From NCBI GenBank assembly GCA_007116765.1, contig SKHV01000169.1:1-9818 (forward strand): DNA of 9,818 nt, given 5' to 3'. Positions within the stretch are counted from its first letter, which is position 1, and every line of letters begins with the position of its first letter. Origin of the DNA: Prolixibacteraceae bacterium (GTDB taxonomy: Bacteria; Bacteroidota; Bacteroidia; Bacteroidales; Prolixibacteraceae). The position numbers and the translations under genes were made by a program. The notes under the pieces are model-generated. The model was not told the origin of the DNA. It did no database searches and saw only the letters and a program-made list of their open reading frames with translations. Positions 1 through 7,036 of this stretch are shown one piece after another.

Positions 1-815
1 CTCAGGCCGATATCGATAAAGGAAGTATCGATAATCAGGCAGTAGCCAGGGGTCAAGATCCATTTGGAAACAATGTAAGCGACCTTTCGGGTACGGCAAA
101 TCAAAACGACGATCCGACAATCACTGAATTTGCAAGCAATCCGGCAATCGCATTGGTTAAAACCGGTGATTTTAATGCAGTAGATGGAACGATTACTTAC
201 ACCTTTAATGTGACTAATACCGGAAATCTAACAGTAAGCAACATTGCAATAGATGATGAGCTAATAGATGTTATAGGACTTCCAGTATCACCTTCAACTC
301 TTGCTCCCGGACAAAGTGGTACAGCTACCGCGGCTTACACCGTAACTCAGGCCGATATTGATGCCGGAAACATAAACAATCAGGCACTTGCCACAGCTCA
401 AGATCCATTTGGAAACAATGTTAGCGACCTTTCGGGTACAGCAAATCAAAACGACGATCCGACAATCACTATATTTACAAGCAATCCGGCAATCGCACTG
501 GTTAAATCTGGCAATTACAATGCAGCAGATGGAACGGTTGCTTATACCTTCACTGTGACTAATACCGGAAATCTAACAGTAAGCAACATTGTAATAGATG
601 ATGAGCTAATAGATGTTACAGGGCTTCCATTATCGCCTTCAACTCTGGCTCCGGGGCAAAGTGGTACAGCTACCGCGGTTTACACCGTAACTCAGACCGA
701 TATTGATGCTGGCGGAATGACAAATCAGGCAATAGCTTTAGGGGAGTTGCCCGATGGCAATCAAATTGTAGAGGAGTCAGGTACCGACATCAATAACAAC
801 GCCCCAACTGTTACC
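1..815 (+). repeat. Tandem 345-bp coding repeats in the adhesin gene
   Basis: The unit starts are placed at 138 and 483, exactly 345 bp (115 codons) apart, and the first bases of the window match position 346 onward with the same offset. The stretch from 54 to about 126 recurs at 399-471 with only two base differences that I can see. The unit from 483 matches the earlier one in blocks (for example GTGACTAATACCGGAAATCT) but diverges after about 715. The repeat array extends beyond the left edge of the window, so the copy number is unknown. Confidence 0.9.
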
Positions 816-1385
816 ACACTATACAGGGGCGATGTTATCATTGCAGTAAACGATACTATTATTATTGGGCTCGACGAATCTGTTGAAATAGACATTCTGG
901 AGAATGACACTATTGATGTTCAAGGCTCTGTTTTAATTACCATTGAAGTTGAACCTGTAAATGGCATGGTTACCTTGGATCAATATAATGGCACTGTCAC
1001 TTATGCTCCATTGCCTGGCTTTGTTGGAATTGATTCAATTGTTTATTCAATTTGTAATGTAAACGGATATTGCGATCAAGCCACAGTTTATATCTATATA
1101 CAAGAAATCTTGTCGCCACCTCAATTATTTACTCCCGATGGTAATGGACAAAACGACTACTATGTTATTAAGAACATAGAACGTTATGGGAATGCACATT
1201 TCACAGTATTCAACCGCTGGGGAAATATTGTATACCAATCGGATAATTACAGGAACGATTGGAATGGCTGGTCAAATGTTTCGGGCGTTATTGGTAACAA
1301 ACCGTTACCTGTTGGCACTTACTTTTATGTGTTGTCGTATGGTAAGGATCGAAGATTAACAGGGTTTATTTATTTGAAACGATAA
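1..1385 (+). CDS. Secreted repeat adhesin with type B T9SS sorting domain (3' part)
   Basis: The frame is open from the left edge (first full codon at position 3), so this is the C-terminal 460 residues of a longer protein. No start codon is visible; an in-frame TTG near 153 lies inside a repeat and is not a start. In order it contains the tail of one repeat, two full 115-residue repeats of the DUF11/DUF7507 beta-sandwich type (key motifs YTFNVTNTGNLTVSN and STLAPGQSGTA), one Ig/cadherin-like domain (about 840-1110, with VNDT at its start and the pattern TYAPLPGFVGIDSIVYSI), and a C-terminal domain (about 1113-1382) with FTPDGNGQNDYYVI, FNRWGNIVYQ and LPVGTYFYVL. The last matches the gliding-motility-associated CHU_C/TIGR04131 domain, the type B signal for export by the type IX system and display on the cell surface. 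A PorP/SprF gene starts 16 bp downstream, the usual partner for type B substrates (SprB-SprF in Flavobacterium johnsoniae). The protein is likely a surface adhesin; its ligand is unknown. Confidence 0.9.
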   Translation, partial: QADIDKGSIDNQAVARGQDPFGNNVSDLSGTANQNDDPTITEFASNPAIALVKTGDFNAVDGTITYTFNVTNTGNLTVSNIAIDDELIDVIGLPVSPSTLAPGQSGTATAAYTVTQADIDAGNINNQALATAQDPFGNNVSDLSGTANQNDDPTITIFTSNPAIALVKSGNYNAADGTVAYTFTVTNTGNLTVSNIVIDDELIDVTGLPLSPSTLAPGQSGTATAVYTVTQTDIDAGGMTNQAIALGELPDGNQIVEESGTDINNNAPTVTTLYRGDVIIAVNDTIIIGLDESVEIDILENDTIDVQGSVLITIEVEPVNGMVTLDQYNGTVTYAPLPGFVGIDSIVYSICNVNGYCDQATVYIYIQEILSPPQLFTPDGNGQNDYYVIKNIERYGNAHFTVFNRWGNIVYQSDNYRNDWNGWSNVSGVIGNKPLPVGTYFYVLSYGKDRRLTGFIYLKR

Positions 1386-1401
1386 CGGGGGAGATATAGA
1401 T

Positions 1402-2337
1402 ATGAAAAACTTAAAATATATAATCAGCTTAGGATTTTGTTTATTGTTTGCCTCTGTTTGGGCACAGCAAGATCCATTGTACACACAGTATTTAAAAAAC
1501 CCGATAACAATCAATCCGGCAATTACTGCATATATGAAAATCCCAAATATATCGTTAACCGCTCGCACACAGTGGTCAGGTATGGAAGGTGCACCTAATA
1601 CAGCTGCATTCTCATACCAATCGCCATTAAGTGGTTACAATGTAGGCATAGGAGGCAATCTTATTCACGACCGTATTGGTCCGGTTATACAAACTGGAAT
1701 ATACTTGAATTATGCCTATCACCTGACATTGGATAATGAAAAAGAAAGAGAATTATCGATGGGACTTATGGGTGGCTTTAATTATTATTCGTTTGATTTA
1801 TTGCCTTTAAGGATAAATGAAACTGATAATCTAATTAATCCGTCAGATGGAATTAACCGACGTTTCCTTCCTAACTTTGGAGTGGGTTTATTTTATCATT
1901 CTCCTCAGTTTTTCTTTGGGGCTTCAATACCCAAACTTTTGAGGAATAGTTTATCTGAGGGCGATAATAGTTTAACTGTTGAAGATAAAGAAGAGCGACA
2001 CTTATTTGCCATGACCGGGGCAATAATTGATTTAAACAATGATTTTAAGTTCAGACCGTCAGCAATCGGACGTATGGTAAACGGTGCACCGGTTTCGGCT
2101 GATATTAATGCAACCCTGGTGTATAACGAAGAAATATGGATTGGCGCCCTGTATCGTATAGGAGTATCGTGGGGTGGCATGCTGGGGTGGCAATTAAACG
2201 ACAGAACCTATTTGGCTTATAGTTACGATTTTAATCACCGATTATTGAGGGGTATGGGTTTCAATACGCACGAGATTATGATCTCCTTTAACTTGCAAGT
2301 TGAAACTCAAAGGGTAACCTCACCAAGATATTTCTAA
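1402..2337 (+). CDS. PorP/SprF family type IX secretion outer-membrane protein
   Basis: This 311-residue protein has a signal peptide (MKNLKYIISLGFCLLFASVWA, cleaved before QQDP). Directly after it comes the family hallmark QDPLYTQYLKNPITINPA, followed by RTQWSGMEGAP and the GIGGNLIHDRIGP segment, all typical of PorP/SprF proteins (TIGR03519). The rest alternates short hydrophobic strands with loops, as expected for an outer-membrane beta-barrel, and ends in FNLQVETQRV. In characterised species PorP binds the PorK/N ring or the cell-surface substrate, and SprF is needed for secretion of the type B adhesin SprB encoded just upstream. The same order here suggests it is the dedicated partner of the upstream adhesin. 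The ATG at 1402 is preceded by a GGGGGAGA stretch, so the start is well placed. The exact subclass (PorP or SprF-like) cannot be decided from sequence alone, so no symbol is given. Confidence 0.92.
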   Translation: MKNLKYIISLGFCLLFASVWAQQDPLYTQYLKNPITINPAITAYMKIPNISLTARTQWSGMEGAPNTAAFSYQSPLSGYNVGIGGNLIHDRIGPVIQTGIYLNYAYHLTLDNEKERELSMGLMGGFNYYSFDLLPLRINETDNLINPSDGINRRFLPNFGVGLFYHSPQFFFGASIPKLLRNSLSEGDNSLTVEDKEERHLFAMTGAIIDLNNDFKFRPSAIGRMVNGAPVSADINATLVYNEEIWIGALYRIGVSWGGMLGWQLNDRTYLAYSYDFNHRLLRGMGFNTHEIMISFNLQVETQRVTSPRYF

Positions 2338-2359
2338 AAATATAAAAACAAGACTTATT

Positions 2360-4414
2360 ATGAAACTAAGCATCCTATTATCTATATTACTGATTTTTGC
2401 TATCTCGACAAGTCTGTTAGGGCAGAATGTGCCTTCAAATACTTTGTTTGATAATGCAGAAATAACAGTAAACAATACCACGATAAATACAAGGGCAAGC
2501 GATTTTGGATTAGCTTTTGTGAAAGATGAATTGTGGTTTTCGGCATACCAACAACGCGACATTCGTCGGGTTTTAGCCGGTAGGGGAGATAATTCTTTTT
2601 ACAAGATTTTCAAAGTCCCGGTGGATGAAGAGGGTAATGTTTTGTCTAATGAGAAAGTGATGCTGACAGACTTTGGTACTCAGTTTCACGAAGGGCCTGT
2701 AGCTTATAACGAACAAACAGGCGAGCTTTTTTTCACATTAAGTAATGCCGTTGAAGTTGATATGGAAGTGGACGGTGTATTTGTGAAGCGGACTAGGATG
2801 AGATTGAGAATAGAAGTTGCCCGTATGGTTGATGAGGAGTGGATCGTCGATTCGGAAATGCCCTTCAACTACCCTACCTATTCTGTTGGTCACCCTTCAT
2901 TATCTGCAACAGGCGATACCTTGTTTTTTACATCCGACATCCCAACCGATAACCGTGGAAGAACAGATATCTATATGTCGGTGCGCCAAAACGATGAGTG
3001 GAGCGCACCCATGAACCTGGGCGACAACATCAACACTGATGGATCTGAAATGTTCCCGTTTTTCCATCACAGTGGTGTGTTAGTTTTTGCATCGAATGGT
3101 ATTGAAGGCGGCAAAGGCGGACTAGATTTATATTACAGCCAACTTACACCCAATGGTTTTACAAAGGCACAACCTATTGAGCAACTCAATACCGAATACG
3201 ATGATTTTGGGTTGATAATACATAAAAATGGACGCATAGGGTACTTTGTTTCGAACCGTCCGGGGCAAGAAGGCGATGACGATATTTACATGATAGAAAT
3301 TGATAAGAAACTTTTCAGCATAAATGGTACAATTGTAGATAATACCACAAACGAAACAATACCCGATGCTAACGTACAACTTTCCGATTGTGACGGGAAT
3401 CAAATAGCAACTTTAAAATCAGACACCCAAGGACAGTTTGCTTTTAGCGGCATAGCTATTGGTTGCTATATGGTGAAAGGGGAAAAAATCGGGTACAACG
3501 AGCAAACAGTCCGTTTGGAAAATACGGGCACGGCAAATGTGAGATTAGCACCCAAAAAAGAACTCGATATTTTGGTCGTCGATAAGCTAACACGCAACCC
3601 TATACCTTCGGCATTGCTGAAAATTGATAATACAACTGGCATTAAACTCAAACCCGATGCCACATTTTACAGTCGTATTGACGAAAATCAAAATGCGGTG
3701 AACATTGAAGTAAGCGCTGATTCTTACCTGACCAAGAAATTGGTAGTGGAAACATCTCAGCCCGGTAAGATCCAACGAACTATCCTTTTGAGTGCCTTCG
3801 CAAAAGAGCTTGAAATAATAGTACTCGATTACGATACCCGTGTACCCATTGTCAATGCCAAAGTGGTTTTGGATAAACAGCAAGCTAAACCGTTAAACAG
3901 TTCAGGTATATTAGTGTCGGAGCTCGGTGAGAGGCAAAAATCGGTCAGCATAGAAGTTGGCGCCGACGGATATCTGAACCAAAGCTTGACCGTTCAAACC
4001 GATGGCAATGAAAAATTCAGCGAAACCGTTTTACTCATGAAACGTGAAATGGATCGTTCGTTCGTGCTCGAAAATATTTACTACGATGTAAATAAGTGGG
4101 ATATTTTACCGGCGTCGGCCATAGAACTCGACAAACTAGTTGCTATACTGAAAGACAACCCCGACATTGTTGTTGAGCTGGGTTCACATACCGATAGTCG
4201 CGGCTCCGACGAATATAACCTGCAATTGAGTCAAAGGCGTTCCGAATCGGCAGTTGCTTATATAGTAAGCAAAGGAATCCCCCAGCAACAAATTGTAGCA
4301 AAAGGGTATGGCGAAACAAAATTGGTAAACCATTGTGTAAACGGGGTTTGGTGTTCCGATGACGACCACCGTAAAAACAGGAGAACGGAATTCAAAATAA
4401 TTGGTTTGGACTAA
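2360..4414 (+). CDS. PD40 propeller / Ig-like / OmpA-domain protein (PorE-like architecture without TPR)
   Basis: This 684-residue protein begins 22 bp after the PorP/SprF gene and has a signal peptide ending near LLGQN. Residues about 30-316 form a WD40-like PD40 beta-propeller (blades such as HPSLSATGDTLFFTSD near 178 and DIYM near 310). Residues 318-400 are a carboxypeptidase regulatory-like domain (FSINGTIVDNTTNETIPDANV). Two further related modules follow at 401-480 and 483-563. The C-terminal OmpA domain (about 565-684) keeps the diaminopimelate-binding pair Asp612 (SHTDSRG) and Arg627 (LSQRR), 15 residues apart, the GYGE motif, a Cys659/Cys665 pair and the final NRRTEF. It should sit in the periplasm or inner leaflet of the outer membrane and hold its partners to peptidoglycan. 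P. gingivalis PorE has propeller, regulatory-like and OmpA parts plus TPRs; I see no TPRs here. It probably anchors the secretion or display complex of the operon, which is inferred from context. Confidence 0.88.
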   Translation: MKLSILLSILLIFAISTSLLGQNVPSNTLFDNAEITVNNTTINTRASDFGLAFVKDELWFSAYQQRDIRRVLAGRGDNSFYKIFKVPVDEEGNVLSNEKVMLTDFGTQFHEGPVAYNEQTGELFFTLSNAVEVDMEVDGVFVKRTRMRLRIEVARMVDEEWIVDSEMPFNYPTYSVGHPSLSATGDTLFFTSDIPTDNRGRTDIYMSVRQNDEWSAPMNLGDNINTDGSEMFPFFHHSGVLVFASNGIEGGKGGLDLYYSQLTPNGFTKAQPIEQLNTEYDDFGLIIHKNGRIGYFVSNRPGQEGDDDIYMIEIDKKLFSINGTIVDNTTNETIPDANVQLSDCDGNQIATLKSDTQGQFAFSGIAIGCYMVKGEKIGYNEQTVRLENTGTANVRLAPKKELDILVVDKLTRNPIPSALLKIDNTTGIKLKPDATFYSRIDENQNAVNIEVSADSYLTKKLVVETSQPGKIQRTILLSAFAKELEIIVLDYDTRVPIVNAKVVLDKQQAKPLNSSGILVSELGERQKSVSIEVGADGYLNQSLTVQTDGNEKFSETVLLMKREMDRSFVLENIYYDVNKWDILPASAIELDKLVAILKDNPDIVVELGSHTDSRGSDEYNLQLSQRRSESAVAYIVSKGIPQQQIVAKGYGETKLVNHCVNGVWCSDDDHRKNRRTEFKIIGLD

Positions 4415-4455
4415 ATGGACATAGCATACGGCAATTATTGAACTTTATTTACAAC

Positions 4456-4487
4456 AAACGAGGCTGCCTTTTCAGACAGCCTCGTTT
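4456..4487. terminator. Bidirectional hairpin terminator between convergent genes
   Basis: A perfect 11-bp inverted repeat, AAACGAGGCTG (4456-4466) and CAGCCTCGTTT (4477-4487), encloses a 10-base loop. Its GC-rich core is flanked by A/T on both sides (TTTCATTTTATTGG after it on the plus strand). It lies 41 bp after the stop of the OmpA-domain gene and 24 bp beyond the stop of purC on the other strand, so it can end both transcription units. Confidence 0.88.
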
Positions 4488-4511
4488 CATTTTATTGGTA
4501 TTTCTTATTTC

Positions 4512-5462
4512 TTACAATTTCGAATTGATGTATTCGGTCACGTTTTTTTCGATACGTGCGGCAACATCTTTAATGTCGGCTTTTATGAACTTATCTCCGG
4601 TTATGTTTTCGTAAAGTTCAATGTAGCGTTCGCTTACGCTGTTCACAAAGTCGTCGTTCATTTCGGGTATTGCTTGCCCGTCTTTACCCTGAAAACCGTT
4701 TTCAATTAACCACTGGCGCACAAACTCCTTCGAAAGTTGTTTTTGCCCTTCGCCTTTTGCTTGGCGATCTTCGTAACCTTCGGCATAGAAGTAGCGCGAC
4801 GAGTCGGGCGTATGGATCTCGTCGATTAGGTATATTTGGCCATCTTTTTTACCAAATTCATATTTGGTATCGACCAAAATAAGGCCTTTTTCGGCAGCTA
4901 TTTCGGTACCACGCTGGAAAAGTTCAGTGGTGTATTTTTCGAGCAGCTCGTAATCATCTTTCGAAACCAGACCTTGTGCCAGAATTTCTTCTTTTGAAAT
5001 ATCCTCATCGTGGCCTACATCGGCTTTGGTTGTTGGTGTGATGAGCGGTTGTGGGAATTTTTGGTTTTCAATCATCCCATCGGGCATGGTATTCCCGCAA
5101 AGGGTACGTTTGCCGGCTTTGTACTCGCGCCATGCATGGCCTGTAAGGTAGCCGCGGATTACCATTTCAACCTTGAAGGTTTCGCATTTGTGCCCCACGG
5201 TAACCATGGGGTCGGGAGTAGCAATTTTCCAATTGGGAACAATGTCGCTGGTTGCATCAAGAAACTTGGCTGCAATTTGGTTCAATACCTGCCCTTTGTA
5301 GGGTATCCCCTTTGGCAAAACCACGTCGAAGGCCGAAATGCGATCCGATACTATCATCACAAGGTATTCGTTGTTGATGTCGTACACCTCGCGTACTTTA
5401 CCGTGGTAAACACTCTTTTGTCCGGGGAAATTGTAGTCTGTTTTTACAATCGCGTTACTCAT
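4512..5462 (-). CDS. purC: Phosphoribosylaminoimidazole-succinocarboxamide (SAICAR) synthase
   Basis: The enzyme joins aspartate to CAIR with ATP to make SAICAR, a late step in purine synthesis in the cytoplasm. The 316-residue length fits the long PurC form found in Bacteroidota. Recognisable motifs are YHGKVREVYD (residues 19-28, nucleotide-binding loop), IVSDRISAFDVVLP, the first family signature VEMVIRGYLTGHA (with His where Ser is common), the second signature LVDTKYEFG (Asp198, Lys200, Glu202) and IDEIHTPDSSRYF. No residue looks missing. The start at 5462 is set by the conserved N-terminus; the preceding gene ends 11 bp upstream, so purC is probably the last gene of the phoH-led operon. 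Its base composition is GC-rich (35 of 60 in 5101-5160 by hand count), unlike the two genes just upstream. Confidence 0.97.
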   Translation of the reverse strand: MSNAIVKTDYNFPGQKSVYHGKVREVYDINNEYLVMIVSDRISAFDVVLPKGIPYKGQVLNQIAAKFLDATSDIVPNWKIATPDPMVTVGHKCETFKVEMVIRGYLTGHAWREYKAGKRTLCGNTMPDGMIENQKFPQPLITPTTKADVGHDEDISKEEILAQGLVSKDDYELLEKYTTELFQRGTEIAAEKGLILVDTKYEFGKKDGQIYLIDEIHTPDSSRYFYAEGYEDRQAKGEGQKQLSKEFVRQWLIENGFQGKDGQAIPEMNDDFVNSVSERYIELYENITGDKFIKADIKDVAARIEKNVTEYINSKL

Positions 5463-5473
5463 ATTATTTTTAT

Positions 5474-6013
5474 TTAGGAATTTCTCAAAAATTCGATATC
5501 CGATTTATATGTATTCTCTTTCAAATATTTAATCCATGTAGATAGGATAGTTAATTCTTCAATGTTTTTTTTGCTTAATTCAGTAAACAGGGATAATAAA
5601 CGCCTGTCTTTTTTACTGGTACTAATTTTAGTTATTTGTTTAAATTCTTCCAATTTTGGGGTCAGCCCGAGATTCAAAAAATTGATGTTGGCTTCTTTTG
5701 CAACATTCATTATAAAAACTTCAATTGCAGGAGCAATCTGAATTATATAATGATGCTTAGATTTATGTTTATGCAAGCTTAGGTGGTTCTTTTTTGATAT
5801 TTCTTCAAATTCATCCAGATATCTAATTTGCCTTTTATCCTTGTCGATTATCCCAACTGCAAAACTGTTATTGAACTTCTGTTGCATGCACCCGCTTACT
5901 TTGTTACAGCCCATTTGATGGTTGTACCCATTTTTGTTTAATGGGGGCACCAGTGCTTCAATTAAAGCGGTATCAGTATAGCATTCGGGTATTATGCAAT
6001 AATCAACACTCAT
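5474..6013 (-). CDS. Small TOPRIM-like acidic-motif protein paired with an ATPase (function unknown)
   Basis: I do not recognise a named family with certainty. The 179-residue protein has no signal peptide or membrane segment. Near the N-terminus is YCIIPECYTDTALIEAL (Glu10, Asp14), then NHQMGCNKVSGCM (His32, Cys36, Cys42), then a hydrophobic strand ending in acids, FAVGIIDKDKR (Asp57, Asp59), then QIAPAIEVFI (Pro94, Glu97). An N-terminal Glu followed by a DxD after a hydrophobic strand, with a later acidic residue, is the layout of TOPRIM-type metal-dependent nucleases such as those in OLD and the DUF4435/AriB group. The C-terminal 60 residues look helical and charged. The ATG overlaps the stop of the upstream ATPase gene as ATGA (6010-6013), so the two are probably translated together and act as partners. 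It is very AT-rich (13 G/C of 60 in 5521-5580), unlike purC and phoH. A nuclease or effector role is inference. Confidence 0.72.
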   Translation of the reverse strand: MSVDYCIIPECYTDTALIEALVPPLNKNGYNHQMGCNKVSGCMQQKFNNSFAVGIIDKDKRQIRYLDEFEEISKKNHLSLHKHKSKHHYIIQIAPAIEVFIMNVAKEANINFLNLGLTPKLEEFKQITKISTSKKDRRLLSLFTELSKKNIEELTILSTWIKYLKENTYKSDIEFLRNS

Positions 6014-7023
6014 TTTAAGAAAGTTTCATAGTTGGTAAACAAGTCAATACCATACTTCTGAATATCAACCATGTCGTCGTACGATAAGTGGTTGATTACT
6101 GTTTCCCCATTTTTAAAATCGACCATGAAAATTGCTAAATCTTCAATCGCGTTGTCTAAAAAAAAGTTCAATATGTACGGGCTGTGTGTCGATAAAATAA
6201 ACTGATTTGATATTGAGTCGACAATTTCATTGGTAATATGAACAATGTAAGGGGGAAAAGCATGTGCTTCAGGTTCTTCAAAAACCAAAGTAGAGTTGAC
6301 ATTTGAAGCAATAGCTGTTTTATAGAAAATTACACGCTGAAGTGTGTCGGCTATTGAAGAAAACGGGATTAGAAAAACTTCTTTAGTGTTGGAATCCCTC
6401 ATGATTTTCATTTCTTCACTTGCTTTATCAAAAACTAATTTTAAACCATATTCTGAAAATAAATCATAAATTTCATTTTTCAATTTAAGCTTATTCTCTA
6501 TTGTTGACATTAAATTGTCACCAAATGGAGGTAATAAAAAAGGCAGTTTGATTTTCTTTGAAGATTTATGTTCCTTGAATAAATAATACTTTATTTGGTT
6601 TGTATTCACATCATTACCAGTTAGGTCAACCTTTAAATCATTATTTATTGTTATTGAAGTATCCGAATTTTTTAATGAGAGCTTTATTTCTAATTCCGAT
6701 TGTTCATAATTATCAAAGAGCTTATTTTTTGTATTAGCAACAATTTCACCTACAGATGATTTGATAATTATATCCTTTTCAATATTTCCATTGAAAAACA
6801 ATTCATTAAGTGAATTTGCCCTTATGAATGATGATAAGTTTCTTTTAGAGCTTGCTTGTAATTTTAGAAAAGGGAGGCTGAAAAGCCCGAAGGCTTCAAG
6901 TATATTTGATTTGCCAACATTTGGTTTGCCAACAAACAGGTTGATGCGCTTGAGCCCATCGATTTTTAAATCGTTTATTGATTTAAAGTTCTTTATCTGT
7001 ATGTTTTTGATAAAATGTTCCAT
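6010..7023 (-). CDS. AAA_15/AAA_21-type (OLD/RecF-like) ATPase
   Basis: A 337-residue ABC/SMC-class ATPase. The N-terminus MEHFIKNIQIKNFKSINDL is the typical opening strand of these proteins and fixes the start at 7023. The Walker A motif GKPNVGKS is at residues 32-39; Walker B with the tandem catalytic acids is at 245-254 (TLVFEEPEAH, Glu249/Glu250); the switch histidine STHSPYIL is His280. A segment SSIADTLQRVIF before Walker B sits where the ABC signature is expected. The middle region is short and lysine-rich, and there is no C-terminal TOPRIM domain; the next gene may supply that part in trans. Longer in-frame starts at 7050 and 7110 would overlap the end of phoH and add no conserved residues. 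The gene follows phoH by 13 bp and overlaps its partner by 4 bp. Its base composition is extremely AT-rich (10 G/C of 60 in 6421-6480). Anti-phage defence is likely by analogy, but not proven. Confidence 0.85.
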   Translation of the reverse strand: MEHFIKNIQIKNFKSINDLKIDGLKRINLFVGKPNVGKSNILEAFGLFSLPFLKLQASSKRNLSSFIRANSLNELFFNGNIEKDIIIKSSVGEIVANTKNKLFDNYEQSELEIKLSLKNSDTSITINNDLKVDLTGNDVNTNQIKYYLFKEHKSSKKIKLPFLLPPFGDNLMSTIENKLKLKNEIYDLFSEYGLKLVFDKASEEMKIMRDSNTKEVFLIPFSSIADTLQRVIFYKTAIASNVNSTLVFEEPEAHAFPPYIVHITNEIVDSISNQFILSTHSPYILNFFLDNAIEDLAIFMVDFKNGETVINHLSYDDMVDIQKYGIDLFTNYETFLK

Positions 7024-7027
7024 ATTG

Positions 7028-7035
7028 CAAATATA
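7028..7035 (-). promoter_or_regulatory. Possible -7 promoter element before the ATPase gene
   Basis: On the minus strand the sequence TATATTTG matches the Bacteroidota -7 consensus TAnnTTTG exactly. It ends only 4 bases before the ATPase ATG, so any transcript would be leaderless or nearly so. No TTTG -33 element is visible at the usual distance upstream, so a chance match in AT-rich DNA is quite possible. Confidence 0.25.
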
Positions 7036-7036
7036 C

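Noticed and set aside
1905..2180. 91-codon open frame on the minus strand
   Set aside because: It is antisense to the PorP/SprF gene and has no start signal or family resemblance.
5010..5477. 155-codon open frame on the plus strand
   Set aside because: It lies antisense to purC, has no recognisable domain, and is explained by the codon bias of a GC-rich gene on the other strand.
5474..7023. Assignment of the cassette to PARIS, Gabija or a retron-OLD system
   Set aside because: The ATPase is shorter than the usual PARIS and Gabija ATPases, the partner is only 179 residues with no visible DUF4435 or UvrD-like helicase domain, and there is no reverse transcriptase or structured RNA gene nearby.
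5474..7023. Toxin-antitoxin pair
   Set aside because: An ATPase of 337 residues upstream of a TOPRIM-like protein does not match a common toxin-antitoxin layout, and no antitoxin-like DNA-binding domain is visible in either protein.
5474..7036. Transposon or integron ends around the cassette
   Set aside because: I looked for terminal inverted repeats, target-site duplications and a recombinase gene at 5463-5473 and 7024-7036 and found none, so the route of acquisition is not visible.
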